From: a virus
Length of the DNA stretch: 64,000 nt
Direction: 5' to 3' (one strand)
IMG/VR virus record: IMGVR_UViG_3300011113_000257
Span: 1 to 64,000 of that record
Shown here: positions 43,990 through 50,269 of the stretch, one piece after another
Layout: every line of letters begins with the position of its first letter
How positions within the stretch are numbered: position 1 is the stretch's first letter
Position numbers and translations under genes: made by a program
The notes under the pieces: generated by a model
Database searches by the model: none
What the model saw: only the letters and a program-made list of their open reading frames with translations
Told to the model about the DNA's origin: nothing

Positions 43990-44135
43990 TTTATGAAGTA
44001 GGTAGGTGGCTCTCTCAACCACCTGTATGCGCTTCCCCACGCTTCCTATTCGGCTACCTACTTCAGTATTGACTGGCGAACTACGCACCGCACTCCAGTT
44101 GTAGTTTTCTTACCTAGTGCAAGACCAGTCAAGTC
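43990..44135 (-). ncRNA. Structured leader RNA or small RNA, unknown class
   Basis: Two long inverted repeats. TTGACTGG (44125-44132) pairs with CCAGTCAA (44069-44076), enclosing AACTAC/GTAGTT (44101-44106 with 44079-44084). TGAAGTAGGTAG (44054-44065) pairs with CTACCTACTTCA (43994-44005), 12 bp, enclosing a 7-bp GGTGGTT/AGCCACC hairpin. It starts about 20 nt after the promoter at 44159 and lies before the 43935 gene. No tRNA motifs are present. Riboswitch, leader or stand-alone RNA all remain possible. Confidence 0.6.
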
Positions 44136-44158
44136 TTTCTCTATTTAGTTATGACCCT

Positions 44159-44187
44159 AGTCTATCATACTAGGTTTGCTTTCGCAA
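44159..44187 (-). promoter_or_regulatory. Promoter for structured RNA / 43935 gene
   Basis: -35 TTGCGA (44182-44187), 17-nt spacer ending GTATGA, -10 TAGACT (44159-44164). It abuts the 3' end of the tRNA gene. Confidence 0.65.
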
Positions 44188-44188
44188 G

Positions 44189-44267
44189 TCCCAAGAGTAG
44201 GAATCGAACCTACCGTGCCAAAGCGAGTGATTTACAGTCACCTTCCCCACCTTGAGGAATCCTTGGG
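44189..44267 (-). tRNA. tRNA-Tyr (anticodon GUA)
   Basis: Folds into a cloverleaf: acceptor CCCAAGG/TCTTGGG, anticodon stem GGTGA/TCACT with loop CTGTAAA (anticodon GTA), a variable region of about 12 nt and a T-arm GTAGG-TTCGATT-CCTAC. Discriminator A. No CCA is encoded after it. Own promoter at 44287-44315. It may aid translation of phage genes. Confidence 0.9.
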
Positions 44268-44286
44268 GTTATTTAGTTATGGAACT

Positions 44287-44315
44287 AGTTTATCATACTA
44301 GTTATCTTTTTGCAA
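44287..44315 (-). promoter_or_regulatory. Promoter for tRNA-Tyr
   Basis: -35 TTGCAA (44310-44315), 17-nt spacer ending GTATGA, -10 TAAACT (44287-44292). The -35 lies in the end of the 44469 gene. Confidence 0.65.
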
Positions 44316-44469
44316 GTTCTTCGATTAATCTTGTTCGGCGTACAACATCTTTCGTACTCCAACCTTGACCAATCTCCGCGCAAGACTCCAAGTAGTAATC
44401 TAAGTCCTGAATTTCATCGTGAAGTTCGTTCACGGTGAGTTCCTCTACTGGTTTGTTTCTTGTAAGCAT
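44302..44469 (-). CDS. Small helical protein, unknown
   Basis: 55 residues from ATG 44469 with SD AAAGGGG. MLTRNKPVEELTVNELHDEI and a Glu/Arg-rich helix with one Cys. Acidic-basic helical character. Function unknown. It is not covered by any long frame in the standard cut-off but has promoter, SD and spacing. Confidence 0.6.
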   Translation of the reverse strand: MLTRNKPVEELTVNELHDEIQDLDYYLESCAEIGQGWSTKDVVRRTRLIEELAKR

Positions 44470-44490
44470 CTTTGCCCCTTTCGTTCCTCA

Positions 44491-44519
44491 AGTGTACAAC
44501 ACTTTCCTGACAAATGCAA
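44491..44519 (-). promoter_or_regulatory. Promoter for 44469 gene
   Basis: -35 TTGCAT (44514-44519), 17-nt spacer with TTGTCAGG, -10 TACACT (44491-44496). Confidence 0.65.
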
Positions 44520-44559
44520 GTCACGGGAAAAGATAATTTAGCGAAGGCGGGACTCAGAA

Positions 44560-44572
44560 TAAAAAATTTCAG
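44560..44572. repeat. Recurring TAAAAAATTTCAG element (example copy)
   Basis: Copy of the element seen at 41351, 43071, 44560, 45554, 46180, 46913, 49085, 50208, 51240, 52895, 53756, 53795, 58007, 58048, 59951, 61283 and 61331. It stands after a terminator and before the next promoter. Orientation varies. Confidence 0.7.
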
Positions 44573-44582
44573 TTTTACCAAA

Positions 44583-44620
44583 AAAGAAAACCCCCGCAAT
44601 GCGCGAGGGCTTTCCATTTT
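44583..44620 (-). terminator. Terminator after 44625 gene
   Basis: Stem CCCTCGCG/TGCGGGGG with an intervening loop, followed by a long T-rich run on the minus strand. Confidence 0.8.
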
Positions 44621-44624
44621 TAGA

Positions 44625-44798
44625 TTAGTAGTTTTCGTTCACCCAATCCACAACGTCTTGCATTTTATCCGCGCTACGCGCTACCGCTAGAAAGTTTTCA
44701 TCTTCTAGTAATAGGCTTTCGTGAACAGTGGTCTCACCTGCTACGAAACCCAGTACGACTCTTAGATTAAGAGTTGATAGTAGTTGTCCTGTTGCCAT
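44625..44798 (-). CDS. Small unknown protein
   Basis: 57 residues from ATG 44798 with SD AAAGGGG; the longer frame to 44837 has no support. MATGQLLSTLNLRVVLGFVA, then an acidic helical end (MQDVVDWVNENY). No domain recognised. Confidence 0.6.
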   Translation of the reverse strand: MATGQLLSTLNLRVVLGFVAGETTVHESLLLEDENFLAVARSADKMQDVVDWVNENY

Positions 44799-44827
44799 TT
44801 TTTCACCCCTTTCCGTGTGATAACACG

Positions 44828-44856
44828 AGTCTATCATACCTACCTGACATTTGCAA
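44828..44856 (-). promoter_or_regulatory. Promoter for 44798 gene
   Basis: -35 TTGCAA (44851-44856), 17-nt spacer with ATGTCAGGTAGGTATGA, -10 TAGACT (44828-44833). A CGTGT/ACACG hairpin adjoins the -10; it would begin upstream of the transcript start here. Confidence 0.6.
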
Positions 44857-44880
44857 CCCTAACGCCCGAGCGTGGTGGGG

Positions 44881-45030
44881 CTAGTTGCCCCCACCACCGC
44901 ATTCGCCATCGGCGAATTCGAGACAACCGCCACAGCAGTCGTCACAAGTACGCACCCAGATAACATCTAGGGCAGGAATGTGTAGAGTTGAGTGAGTTGA
45001 GGTTGTGTTGCAGAATTGGCATTTGGACAT
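44881..45030 (-). CDS. Cys-rich microprotein
   Basis: 49 residues from ATG 45030 with AAAGGGG. CQFCNTT, then CDDCCGGC and a final C give seven Cys. A zinc-binding fold is likely. Own promoter at 45080 and leader hairpin. Confidence 0.65.
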   Translation of the reverse strand: MSKCQFCNTTSTHSTLHIPALDVIWVRTCDDCCGGCLEFADGECGGGGN

Positions 45031-45079
45031 TTGAAACCCCTTTAGGTTTAGTATCAAGACCCCTTGCCTTGATGAATCA

Positions 45080-45108
45080 AGTCTATCATACCTACCTGAC
45101 ATTTGCAA
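45080..45108 (-). promoter_or_regulatory. Promoter for 45030 gene plus 5' hairpin
   Basis: -35 TTGCAA (45103-45108), 17-nt spacer ATGTCAGGTAGGTATGA, -10 TAGACT (45080-45085). Hairpin at 45053-45073 with an 8-bp stem and loop AAGGG. Confidence 0.7.
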
Positions 45109-45119
45109 GCACATAAGAA

Positions 45120-45145
45120 AACCCCCTCCGTAGAGGGGGCTTTCC
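45120..45145 (-). terminator. Terminator after 45158 gene
   Basis: Stem CCCCCTC/GAGGGGG with short CGTA loop and T-run on the minus strand. Confidence 0.8.
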
Positions 45146-45157
45146 AAAGGGGTCGCG

Positions 45158-45466
45158 CTAGACGTTAAATAGTTTTTGCACGGCGGTTAGTGCCTTTATG
45201 TCTTTACCACCAATGTGCCAATCGTATTGACCGTAGTTAATTCCGCTTTCGTAGTTCTTCCAGTCGTAGATACTCGCGACAAATACTTCGCCAGTTGTTT
45301 CATCTTCAAACTTTAGCAACCATTCTGCCTGTACTTTATCTTCGGTATAGCCCAAGTAGTGTGGCTCTCCCAACTTTTCTACGATAGTCGCGTAGGTTGT
45401 TCTTACATAACCAAGTAGGAAAGTTCCGCTTGTGTCTACAGAATTACTTTTTTCTATGAGTTTCAT
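45158..45466 (-). CDS. Unknown phage protein
   Basis: 102 residues from ATG 45466 with GGGAG. Sequence features a beta-rich pattern (FLLGYVRTTYATIVEKLG, WLLKFEDETTGEVFVASIYD). No domain recognised with confidence. Own promoter, leader hairpin and terminator. Confidence 0.65.
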   Translation of the reverse strand: MKLIEKSNSVDTSGTFLLGYVRTTYATIVEKLGEPHYLGYTEDKVQAEWLLKFEDETTGEVFVASIYDWKNYESGINYGQYDWHIGGKDIKALTAVQKLFNV

Positions 45467-45500
45467 TTTTTCTCCCTTTCGTGGTATTTCCACTACCTAA

Positions 45501-45529
45501 AGTAAACCACTTTATCTGACAAAAGTCAA
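45501..45529 (-). promoter_or_regulatory. Promoter for 45466 gene plus 5' hairpin
   Basis: -35 TTGACT (45524-45529), 17-nt spacer with TTTGTCAG, -10 TTTACT (45501-45506). Hairpin GTGG-AAATA-CCAC at 45481-45493. Confidence 0.6.
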
Positions 45530-45587
45530 ATCAAATTAAATCCCGCGTGTCCCTAAAAAATTTCAGTTTTACGTTCCCGCACAAAAA

Positions 45588-45616
45588 AAATAACCCACCC
45601 CGTAGGGTGGGCTACT
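45588..45616 (-). terminator. Terminator after 45625 gene
   Basis: Stem CCCACCC/GGGTGGG-type (with CGTA loop) followed by a long T-run on the minus strand. Confidence 0.8.
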
Positions 45617-45624
45617 TTTGTAGA

Positions 45625-46098
45625 TTAGAATCTGCGAGCGCAGACCGGGCCGATACCGCGAGCAACTGATACCTCATCAGTTAATTCACGACCGCAAGCG
45701 CAACATACGCCAAACTGGATACCGTAATCGCAAGCCTGTTCAAGAGTCATCTTGTCATCAGCCGAGATAGCACGGATGTAACTAGGGTCGTACTGGAATG
45801 ACCCACCAACCAACTTGGTTGCGTATGGGCGACCTGACGACTGCGAAATCTTAACGCGGTAGACAGAACCCTCCTTAAAGTAAACGCCGACCTCAAGGGC
45901 GACAACTGGCGCGGTGGTGCGTGGCTCACGCGGTGCGTATGGAAACGACCGCAAAGCGTCAATGACGGAACTAATTTCGCGCTTGGATAGCGCGGTGATG
46001 TCGCCTAAAGAAGCGCGGAACGTGTCCGAAACTGCGCGTGAAGCGAGCAGGGACTGGGCATACGAGATTTGGCTCTCGGTGGCTTGTGTTGTGTTCAT
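45625..46098 (-). CDS. Protein with DUF6011-type zinc motif
   Basis: 157 residues. The C-terminus has CCACGRELTDEVSVARGIGP with a following C, the hallmark of a zinc-binding DUF6011 module found in many phages. The N-terminal half is helical (MNTTQATESQISYAQSLLAS). The -10 lies 6 nt before the ATG (46098), so the mRNA appears leaderless; no SD is visible. Confidence 0.75.
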   Translation of the reverse strand: MNTTQATESQISYAQSLLASRAVSDTFRASLGDITALSKREISSVIDALRSFPYAPREPRTTAPVVALEVGVYFKEGSVYRVKISQSSGRPYATKLVGGSFQYDPSYIRAISADDKMTLEQACDYGIQFGVCCACGRELTDEVSVARGIGPVCARRF

Positions 46099-46104
46099 AG
46101 AACA

Positions 46105-46133
46105 ACCTTATCAAACAACCTGATAAAAGTCAA
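46105..46133 (-). promoter_or_regulatory. Promoter for 46098 gene (leaderless)
   Basis: -35 TTGACT (46128-46133), 17-nt spacer TTTATCAGG, -10 TAAGGT (46105-46110). The transcript start would fall on or next to the ATG. Confidence 0.6.
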
Positions 46134-46205
46134 GCCAACAACTCATAACTATTTTTTCCGGGCAGCGGCGGCGGCAGAACTGAAATTTTTTATTTCTCCC
46201 GCGCA

Positions 46206-46240
46206 AGAAAAAAATCCCCACCTTTCGGCGGGGTTCTTTC
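46206..46240 (-). terminator. Terminator after 46247 gene
   Basis: Stem CCCCGCC/GGTGGGG with GAAA tetraloop and a run of seven T on the minus strand. Confidence 0.85.
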
Positions 46241-46246
46241 TTTGGT

Positions 46247-46366
46247 TTAGGCTCTGGTTAGAAAGCGTTTTCCCTCGTGGCGGTGGAACAATGCGATTCC
46301 GTAGCGGTGGGCTACTTCTTTTCCGCATAAGTAGCAATTTGCTTTCCCGTAAAGTTTTCCAAACAT
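46247..46366 (-). CDS. Zinc-finger microprotein (39 aa)
   Basis: 39 residues from ATG 46366 with GGGAG. CYLCGKEVAHR followed by FHRHEGKR gives C-x2-C and His pairs. Basic. Probably a small nucleic-acid or protein binder. Confidence 0.6.
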   Translation of the reverse strand: MFGKLYGKANCYLCGKEVAHRYGIALFHRHEGKRFLTRA

Positions 46367-46410
46367 TTTGTTCTCCCTCTATCGGTTACTTCCTGCAACC
46401 TGATAAATCA

Positions 46411-46439
46411 AGTATAACACACTAACCTGACAAATGCAA
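46411..46439 (-). promoter_or_regulatory. Promoter for 46366 gene plus 5' hairpin
   Basis: -35 TTGCAT (46434-46439), 17-nt spacer TTGTCAGGTTAGTGTGT, -10 TATACT (46411-46416), the best consensus match. Hairpin GGTTGC-AGGAA-GTAACC at 46384-46400. Confidence 0.75.
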
Positions 46440-46476
46440 GTTAGGTGCGCCAGCCGTAGCCAGCGCACCCGTAACC

Positions 46477-46821
46477 TTAAACGGCTAACCCAAATTCCTT
46501 TAGGAACTCTAATTGCTTTTCGGTAAGTCCAGTAGTTTCGCCCTGTCCGTCATTAGATGTAAGAAATACATCTCCAACGATTATGTCTGTACCAATTCCG
46601 TACTTGTCCCAGAATAACTGAGTTGCAATTCTATTTGGCTCTAGTCCAATTAGTTTGCCCTCTTCGTTTAGCCATAGGTCAATCTCTTCACCTACGACCG
46701 CGCACTCAATCCAACCGTCTACCGCGTTACGAATTACTTCGTAAGACTGTCCAACTGTGAACTCGCGAGTTTCAACTGTGCCGTCTACTCCAATGAATAG
46801 ACCCTTTGCTTTGTCGCTCAT
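46477..46821 (-). CDS. Unknown phage protein (DUF3846-like?)
   Basis: 114 residues from ATG 46821 with AAAGGG. GLFIGVDGTVETREF, YEVIRNAVDGWIECAV and DLWLNEEGKLIGLEPN give a DUF3846-style pattern (a small conserved family in phages), ending with a helix. Function unknown. Confidence 0.6.
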   Translation of the reverse strand: MSDKAKGLFIGVDGTVETREFTVGQSYEVIRNAVDGWIECAVVGEEIDLWLNEEGKLIGLEPNRIATQLFWDKYGIGTDIIVGDVFLTSNDGQGETTGLTEKQLEFLKEFGLAV

Positions 46822-46856
46822 TTGCTTCCCTTTCTCTGTGGTACTTCCACTAAAAA

Positions 46857-46885
46857 ATAATAACACATCTCCCTGACATTTGCAA
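46857..46885 (-). promoter_or_regulatory. Promoter for 46821 gene plus 5' hairpin
   Basis: -35 TTGCAA (46880-46885), 17-nt spacer ATGTCAGGGAGATGTGT, -10 TATTAT (46857-46862). Hairpin GTGG-AAGTA-CCAC at 46838-46850. Confidence 0.7.
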
Positions 46886-46937
46886 ATTATCTTTTCCGCG
46901 TGTCCCCTGACCTAAAAAATTTCAGTTATCTAACTCA

Positions 46938-46978
46938 GCGCAAAAAGAACCCCGCACTTTCGCACGGGGAACTTTTTG
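46938..46978 (-). terminator. Terminator after 46984 gene
   Basis: CCCCG/CGGGG stem with a GAAA-containing loop and T-rich end on the minus strand. Confidence 0.7.
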
Positions 46979-46983
46979 TTTGG

Positions 46984-47142
46984 TTAAAGTATTTCTCCTA
47001 CTGTTGCTTCCTCGCAAGGGTCGCAAATCCAACCCTCTACTCCGTGCTGGTCAAAAGGAATCATAGTGTCCTTGCATTCAACGCATACAACGTATTTTGT
47101 CCCGTCTGTAGACGTAGCAACTAAACTATCTAATGCGTTCAT
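46984..47142 (-). CDS. Zinc-ribbon microprotein
   Basis: 52 residues from ATG 47142, SD GGGGAGG in the end of the upstream gene. VVCVECKDTMIP and ICDPCEEATVG give a two-knuckle zinc ribbon. Coupled with the 47145-47333 zinc ribbon. Confidence 0.65.
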   Translation of the reverse strand: MNALDSLVATSTDGTKYVVCVECKDTMIPFDQHGVEGWICDPCEEATVGEIL

Positions 47143-47144
47143 CT

Positions 47145-47333
47145 TTACACCTCCCCTGCTTCTAAAGTTTCAAAGTAGTTGTTCACATCAACAATCGAGC
47201 AAGGCTCGCATTGTTCATAACCTCCGTCAAGACTGAACTTGTCTAGCGCGTTACCGCACTCTACGCACTTCTCATCTTCGCCTAGTGCTTCTTCCGCACC
47301 GCGTAGTAGCCATTCATCAAATCCTTGTAGCAC
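47145..47333 (-). CDS. Zinc-ribbon microprotein
   Basis: 62 residues from a GTG at 47333 with GGGAGG, the better start over the 47372 frame. CVECGNALDKF and CEPCSIVDV give C-x2-C pairs. Followed at once by a second zinc ribbon, so they form an operon. Confidence 0.65.
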   Translation of the reverse strand: MLQGFDEWLLRGAEEALGEDEKCVECGNALDKFSLDGGYEQCEPCSIVDVNNYFETLEAGEV

Positions 47334-47360
47334 TTTGCTACCTCCCTTTCTTGTATTCCC

Positions 47361-47389
47361 ATTGTAGCGCATTAGCCTGACATTCGCAA
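47361..47389 (-). promoter_or_regulatory. Promoter for 47333 operon
   Basis: -35 TTGCGA (47384-47389), 17-nt spacer ATGTCAGGCTAATGCGC, -10 TACAAT (47361-47366). Confidence 0.7.
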
Positions 47390-47398
47390 GTTACCGCG

Positions 47399-47428
47399 CA
47401 AAAAGAAAGAGCGAGCCTTTCGGCTCGC
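47399..47428 (-). terminator. Terminator after 47441 gene
   Basis: Stem GCGAGCC/GGCTCGC with GAAA tetraloop, followed by a T-rich run on the minus strand. Confidence 0.85.
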
Positions 47429-47440
47429 CCCTCCTAGAGT

Positions 47441-47851
47441 TTAGTAAGTAGCAAAGGTTCGATTAGAGCCTAAGTCCTTAGCAAATTCGTAGATGTGTTC
47501 AAGGTTGATTGTTTTGCTTTCGCCCTTGTTGTTGAAAGCAACCGTGTCGCCTTGAAAGTAACGATACTTTTCCCAACCAACCGAGATAATTACCGCAACC
47601 CAGTCGTCTTGTAGGTGTCGCTTGAATACTTCTGCCCAGTCTACCTCGACAGTTTCATCTTCTTCTTCACTCCACACACTCCATAGGTTTGCTTCACCGT
47701 CTGGGTCAGCGTCAATAAATCCGTAAAGTGTTACGCCGTCTTTCTCTTGCGTAATTACTTCAACAGGATAGTTTGCAAGTTCTGTCTTAAACGCTTCCGC
47801 GTCTTTAACTGCAAAGTAGTTGCTTCGTGCCTGACCAAAAAATTGAGCCAT
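47441..47851 (-). CDS. Conserved phage protein of unknown function
   Basis: 136 residues. The N-terminus (ARSNYFAVKDAEAFKTEL) is a motif seen in small proteins of many phages and plasmids. Then an acidic region (SEEEDETVEVDW) and RHLQDDWVAVIISVGWEKYR. Monocistronic with its own promoter, hairpin and terminator. No enzymatic signature. Confidence 0.7.
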   Translation of the reverse strand: MAQFFGQARSNYFAVKDAEAFKTELANYPVEVITQEKDGVTLYGFIDADPDGEANLWSVWSEEEDETVEVDWAEVFKRHLQDDWVAVIISVGWEKYRYFQGDTVAFNNKGESKTINLEHIYEFAKDLGSNRTFATY

Positions 47852-47895
47852 TTCTTATCCCTTCCGCAAGTAAGCCCTTCTTACTCGCTGTATCT

Positions 47896-47924
47896 ATAAT
47901 ACTAAATTACTTGACTATTGTCAA
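47896..47924 (-). promoter_or_regulatory. Promoter for 47851 gene plus 5' hairpin
   Basis: -35 TTGACA (47919-47924), 17-nt spacer with ATAGTCAAG, -10 TATTAT (47896-47901). Hairpin AGTAAG-AAGGG-CTTACT at 47869-47885. Confidence 0.7.
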
Positions 47925-48165
47925 ACTCTCCTTGTAAGAGTCCGCAACTTTTGCACACGAAATCATCTATCTCAAGTTCGTAAAAGTATCTGTGCTCGCA
48001 GTCTACGCGCCAAATTGAATAACACTCGCAAGCAAAACAACGGTGCTTATCTTCGCCGAGTTCGATTACCTCATCTTTTTGGATAATCCAATTACAAGTA
48101 TCACACCGAAAAGATTTCACTTTTTCATTCGAGTTGTTGCTGACGTAAATCCATTCCTCTGACAT
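47902..48165 (-). CDS. Zinc-ribbon small protein
   Basis: 87 residues with CDTCNWIIQKDE, CFACECYSIW and FVCKSCGLLQG, three C-x2-C pairs. The start overlaps the stop of the preceding gene (TAATG). Likely binds two zinc ions. Confidence 0.7.
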   Translation of the reverse strand: MSEEWIYVSNNSNEKVKSFRCDTCNWIIQKDEVIELGEDKHRCFACECYSIWRVDCEHRYFYELEIDDFVCKSCGLLQGEFDNSQVI

Positions 48166-48266
48166 TAATCGTTCCCTTGTTCATAGCAGTTGTAGCAAGT
48201 CCAACCGCTTTCGATTAGGTCATCATCTAGCAAGTCGCATTGGCAGTTTATGGTGTCCGCGTTCAT
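48165..48266 (-). CDS. Zinc-ribbon microprotein (33 aa)
   Basis: 33 residues between two zinc-ribbon genes with TAATG overlaps at both ends. Cys arranged as CQC and CYNC. Very short but the two overlaps make it convincing. Confidence 0.6.
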   Translation of the reverse strand: MNADTINCQCDLLDDDLIESGWTCYNCYEQGND

Positions 48267-48490
48267 TAGAACACTCTCCCATACTCGTTTTCAACTACTG
48301 ATAAATCAACAGGTGATGTAACTTCCCATTGTTCGTATGGTGTTGGGTCGTAACTATCTCGGCATTCGTTACACCATAGTTCGGGAAACCAACGGTGCTT
48401 TTTAGACATTTCGGCGATTGGAAAGTCTTGTTCGCAATCCACGCAAAAATCGTTTTCTTCTGGTATTTCAACTCCAAGCCATTGTGTCAT
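48266..48490 (-). CDS. Zinc-ribbon small protein
   Basis: 74 residues with FCVDCEQDFPIAEM and LWCNECRDSYD. First gene of a three-gene zinc-ribbon operon coupled by TAATG overlaps. Own promoter at 48533. Confidence 0.7.
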   Translation of the reverse strand: MTQWLGVEIPEENDFCVDCEQDFPIAEMSKKHRWFPELWCNECRDSYDPTPYEQWEVTSPVDLSVVENEYGRVF

Positions 48491-48532
48491 TTTGTTCTCC
48501 TTTTTGTTTTCGCGGGCTATCCGCTTAGTAAT

Positions 48533-48561
48533 ACTTTATCATACTATTTTGTTTGGTGCAA
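48533..48561 (-). promoter_or_regulatory. Promoter for 48490 operon plus 5' hairpin
   Basis: -35 TTGCAC (48556-48561), 17-nt spacer ending GTATGA, -10 TAAAGT (48533-48538). Hairpin GCGG-ATAGC-CCGC at 48512-48524. Confidence 0.65.
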
Positions 48562-48594
48562 GTAGTAGGGGGCTTGCGCCCCCCACCGCATTTG

Positions 48595-48765
48595 CTAAAC
48601 GTATTCACATACTAGTTCTAGTAAATCCGCGTAAGTTTCTACCCCATTTAATAAGCCGTAGATAGCGTCTGTTAGTTCTGTAGAGTTCCTGATAGTTTCA
48701 ACTAGCAAACTTTCCTCAACTAGCAAGTCACCTGCAAGACAACGAATTGTCATTTCTGCACTCAT
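48595..48765 (-). CDS. Small helical acidic protein
   Basis: 56 residues from ATG 48765 with AAAGGG. LVEESLLVETIRNSTELTD and LLELVCEYV. Leucine-rich helices; may dimerise. Function unknown. Confidence 0.55.
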   Translation of the reverse strand: MSAEMTIRCLAGDLLVEESLLVETIRNSTELTDAIYGLLNGVETYADLLELVCEYV

Positions 48766-48806
48766 TTTGGTTTCCCTTTCTTGTAAGGAGTTTCCTTACA
48801 TTTCTA

Positions 48807-48835
48807 ATAGTACGGACTTTCTTGACATTTGTCAA
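48807..48835 (-). promoter_or_regulatory. Promoter for 48765 gene plus 5' hairpin
   Basis: -35 TTGACA (48830-48835), 17-nt spacer with AATGTCAAG, -10 TACTAT (48807-48812). An 8-bp hairpin TGTAAGGA/TCCTTACA is at 48782-48800. Confidence 0.7.
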
Positions 48836-48839
48836 GTGA

Positions 48840-48992
48840 TTACGCAAACTCGTTTATTGCGTGTCGGCGTTGGGCAGACCTGTCACGATTACGGCGTGTA
48901 CGCCTATCCGCAAACTTTGCAGACTTTTGGTTTAGGACATAGTTCCCTCGACCTGTCACTAGATTGTCTAGTGGACTCTTGCGCTTAGCCAT
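48840..48992 (-). CDS. Basic Arg-rich microprotein
   Basis: 50 residues from ATG 48992 with AAAGGAG. MAKRKSPLDNLVTGRGNY, then a strongly basic segment (DRRTRRNRDRSAQRRH). It may bind nucleic acid. No fold recognised. Confidence 0.6.
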   Translation of the reverse strand: MAKRKSPLDNLVTGRGNYVLNQKSAKFADRRTRRNRDRSAQRRHAINEFA

Positions 48993-49015
48993 CTCTGACT
49001 CCTTTCGATAAATCT

Positions 49016-49044
49016 ATTGTAGCACACTTCCCTGACATTATCAA
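49016..49044 (-). promoter_or_regulatory. Promoter for 48992 gene
   Basis: -35 TTGATA (49039-49044), 17-nt spacer ATGTCAGGGAAGTGTGC, -10 TACAAT (49016-49021). Confidence 0.7.
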
Positions 49045-49106
49045 ATCGAACCGCGCTCGGCGTGTCGCAATTTAATAATCTCCGTAAAAAATTTCAGTTA
49101 TGAAAA

Positions 49107-49138
49107 TAAGAAAACCCCCACTTTTGGTGGGGGCTTCC
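49107..49138 (-). terminator. Terminator after 49144 gene
   Basis: CCCCCACC/GGTGGGGG-type stem with a short loop and T-run. Confidence 0.8.
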
Positions 49139-49143
49139 TTGCC

Positions 49144-49452
49144 TTACATAAATCGGTGGTAGAACTCTACTACCTTTTCCCGTGCCTCTTTCCAGTCTGC
49201 CGTAGCGCAGATAGTGACTGTCTGCTCGATACCATTCACATCATCTACCCAACCTATGGCTTCATAGATAGTCACGCCGTCATCATAGTCATAGACCCTG
49301 ACTTCGGCATCTACCGTTTCGTTCATCTCGATAGTGATTGCGTTGTCTGTTACTGGGTTAAGTAGCACCCGTGTAATTCGACTTGCTGGGTGGCGTAGCG
49401 TGGCTAGAAATAATCTAGTGGTTTCGCTGTATGTTGGAATTGTAGTTTCCAC
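49144..49452 (-). CDS. Unknown phage protein
   Basis: 102 residues starting METTIPTYSETTRLFLATLR. Beta-rich with YDYDDGVTIYEAIGWVDDV. No family recognised. Leader hairpin TACCGC-AAGGC-GCGGTA at 49479-49495. Confidence 0.65.
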   Translation of the reverse strand: METTIPTYSETTRLFLATLRHPASRITRVLLNPVTDNAITIEMNETVDAEVRVYDYDDGVTIYEAIGWVDDVNGIEQTVTICATADWKEAREKVVEFYHRFM

Positions 49453-49502
49453 TTTTGTTTTACCCCTTTTGAGTTATCTACCGCGCCTTGCGGTATGTAG
49501 TA

Positions 49503-49531
49503 ATCGTATCATACCTTTATGACATTTTCTG
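49503..49531 (-). promoter_or_regulatory. Promoter for 49452 gene
   Basis: Weak -35 (ACAGAA at 49526-49531), spacer with AATGTCAT and ending GTATGA, -10 TACGAT (49503-49508). The extended -10 may compensate for the weak -35. Confidence 0.5.
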
Positions 49532-49544
49532 TATTTCGAGAAAA

Positions 49545-49572
49545 TAAACCCCGCCCGTAGGCGGGGCTTATC
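49545..49572 (-). terminator. Terminator after 49586 gene
   Basis: Stem CCCCGCC/GGCGGGG with CGTA loop; T-run follows on the minus strand. Confidence 0.8.
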
Positions 49573-49585
49573 TCGAGTATCCGCA

Positions 49586-50101
49586 TTAGCAGATAGAGAA
49601 CCCACCGCTTTCGGCTAAGAACTCCGCGAACTCGCGTACGTTCTGAACATCAAACGGGTAACTTGCTGCCCAATTCTCTTTTGAGCCAACACCGTCACAA
49701 CCATTACACCAGCCGAACTCGCGCCCGACAAGGATAGCCACTTCTGGTGATAAGGCTCGGTCAGGCTGACCCGCACTCACGCCAACTTCATCTGTACGAA
49801 TACCTGTTGAATTGCAGTGCTTACAATCCTCGCGTGGTAAATCCGCAATCTCTGCGTAGTAGTCTTTTTGGTACTGGGCGGTATGTCCTCGACCAATCTT
49901 TTCAAACAAGATGTTTGATAAAGCAATCGCGCCTTCGGCGTTTAGCCCATCTCCATCATTGTATTCACCACTTACTTCTGAAGTAAGTTCAGGTGCAACT
50001 TCAATGCAGTAATTCCAAAGTGGTCGCCACCACCATACATTGTTGCGGAAGTATTCACCGCGCTCTGTTGTCGGTGCAGTTCCAAAAACGTCCATTCCCA
50101 T
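49586..50101 (-). CDS. Protein with DnaJ-type zinc knuckles
   Basis: 171 residues from ATG 50101 with AGAAGGG. It contains CKHCNSTGIR and CNGCDGVGSK, C-x2-C-x-G-x-G-like knuckles as in DnaJ zinc fingers, embedded in an otherwise unknown protein (GMDVFGTAPTTERGEYF, WWWRPLWNYCIEVAP). Phage members of this family are known, without assigned function. Confidence 0.65.
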   Translation of the reverse strand: MGMDVFGTAPTTERGEYFRNNVWWWRPLWNYCIEVAPELTSEVSGEYNDGDGLNAEGAIALSNILFEKIGRGHTAQYQKDYYAEIADLPREDCKHCNSTGIRTDEVGVSAGQPDRALSPEVAILVGREFGWCNGCDGVGSKENWAASYPFDVQNVREFAEFLAESGGFSIC

Positions 50102-50145
50102 TTGGGTTTCCCTTCTGTAAGCAAGTCCCTCTTGCTCACTCTGTG

Positions 50146-50174
50146 AGTTTATCATACTAGCCTGACATTCGCAA
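50146..50174 (-). promoter_or_regulatory. Promoter for 50101 gene plus 5' hairpin
   Basis: -35 TTGCGA (50169-50174), 17-nt spacer ATGTCAGGCTAGTATGA, -10 TAAACT (50146-50151). Hairpin AGCAAG-AGGGA-CTTGCT at 50120-50136. Nearly identical to the 51174 cassette. Confidence 0.7.
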
Positions 50175-50227
50175 CTCAAACGAAAAACTTTTTTCGTGTC
50201 GCCATAACTGAAATTTTTTAAGTAGGC

Positions 50228-50268
50228 AACAAAAAATCCGCGCAATCTTCCGCGCGGACTTTCTTTTG
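50228..50268 (-). terminator. Terminator after 50270 gene
   Basis: Stem TCCGCGC/GCGCGGA and T-run on the minus strand. Confidence 0.8.
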
Positions 50269-50269
50269 T

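Noticed and set aside
43741-44088. Longer N-terminal extension of the 43935 gene.
   Set aside because: It would translate through the structured RNA; SD and conserved leader pattern support the ATG at 43935.
44414-44617. 67-codon minus-strand frame across the terminator and promoter at 44491.
   Set aside because: It crosses the terminator and the promoter; the 44302-44469 gene in another frame has SD and spacing.
46069-46425. 118-codon plus-strand frame.
   Set aside because: It overlaps a terminator, a promoter and a zinc-finger microgene on the other strand, and has no SD.
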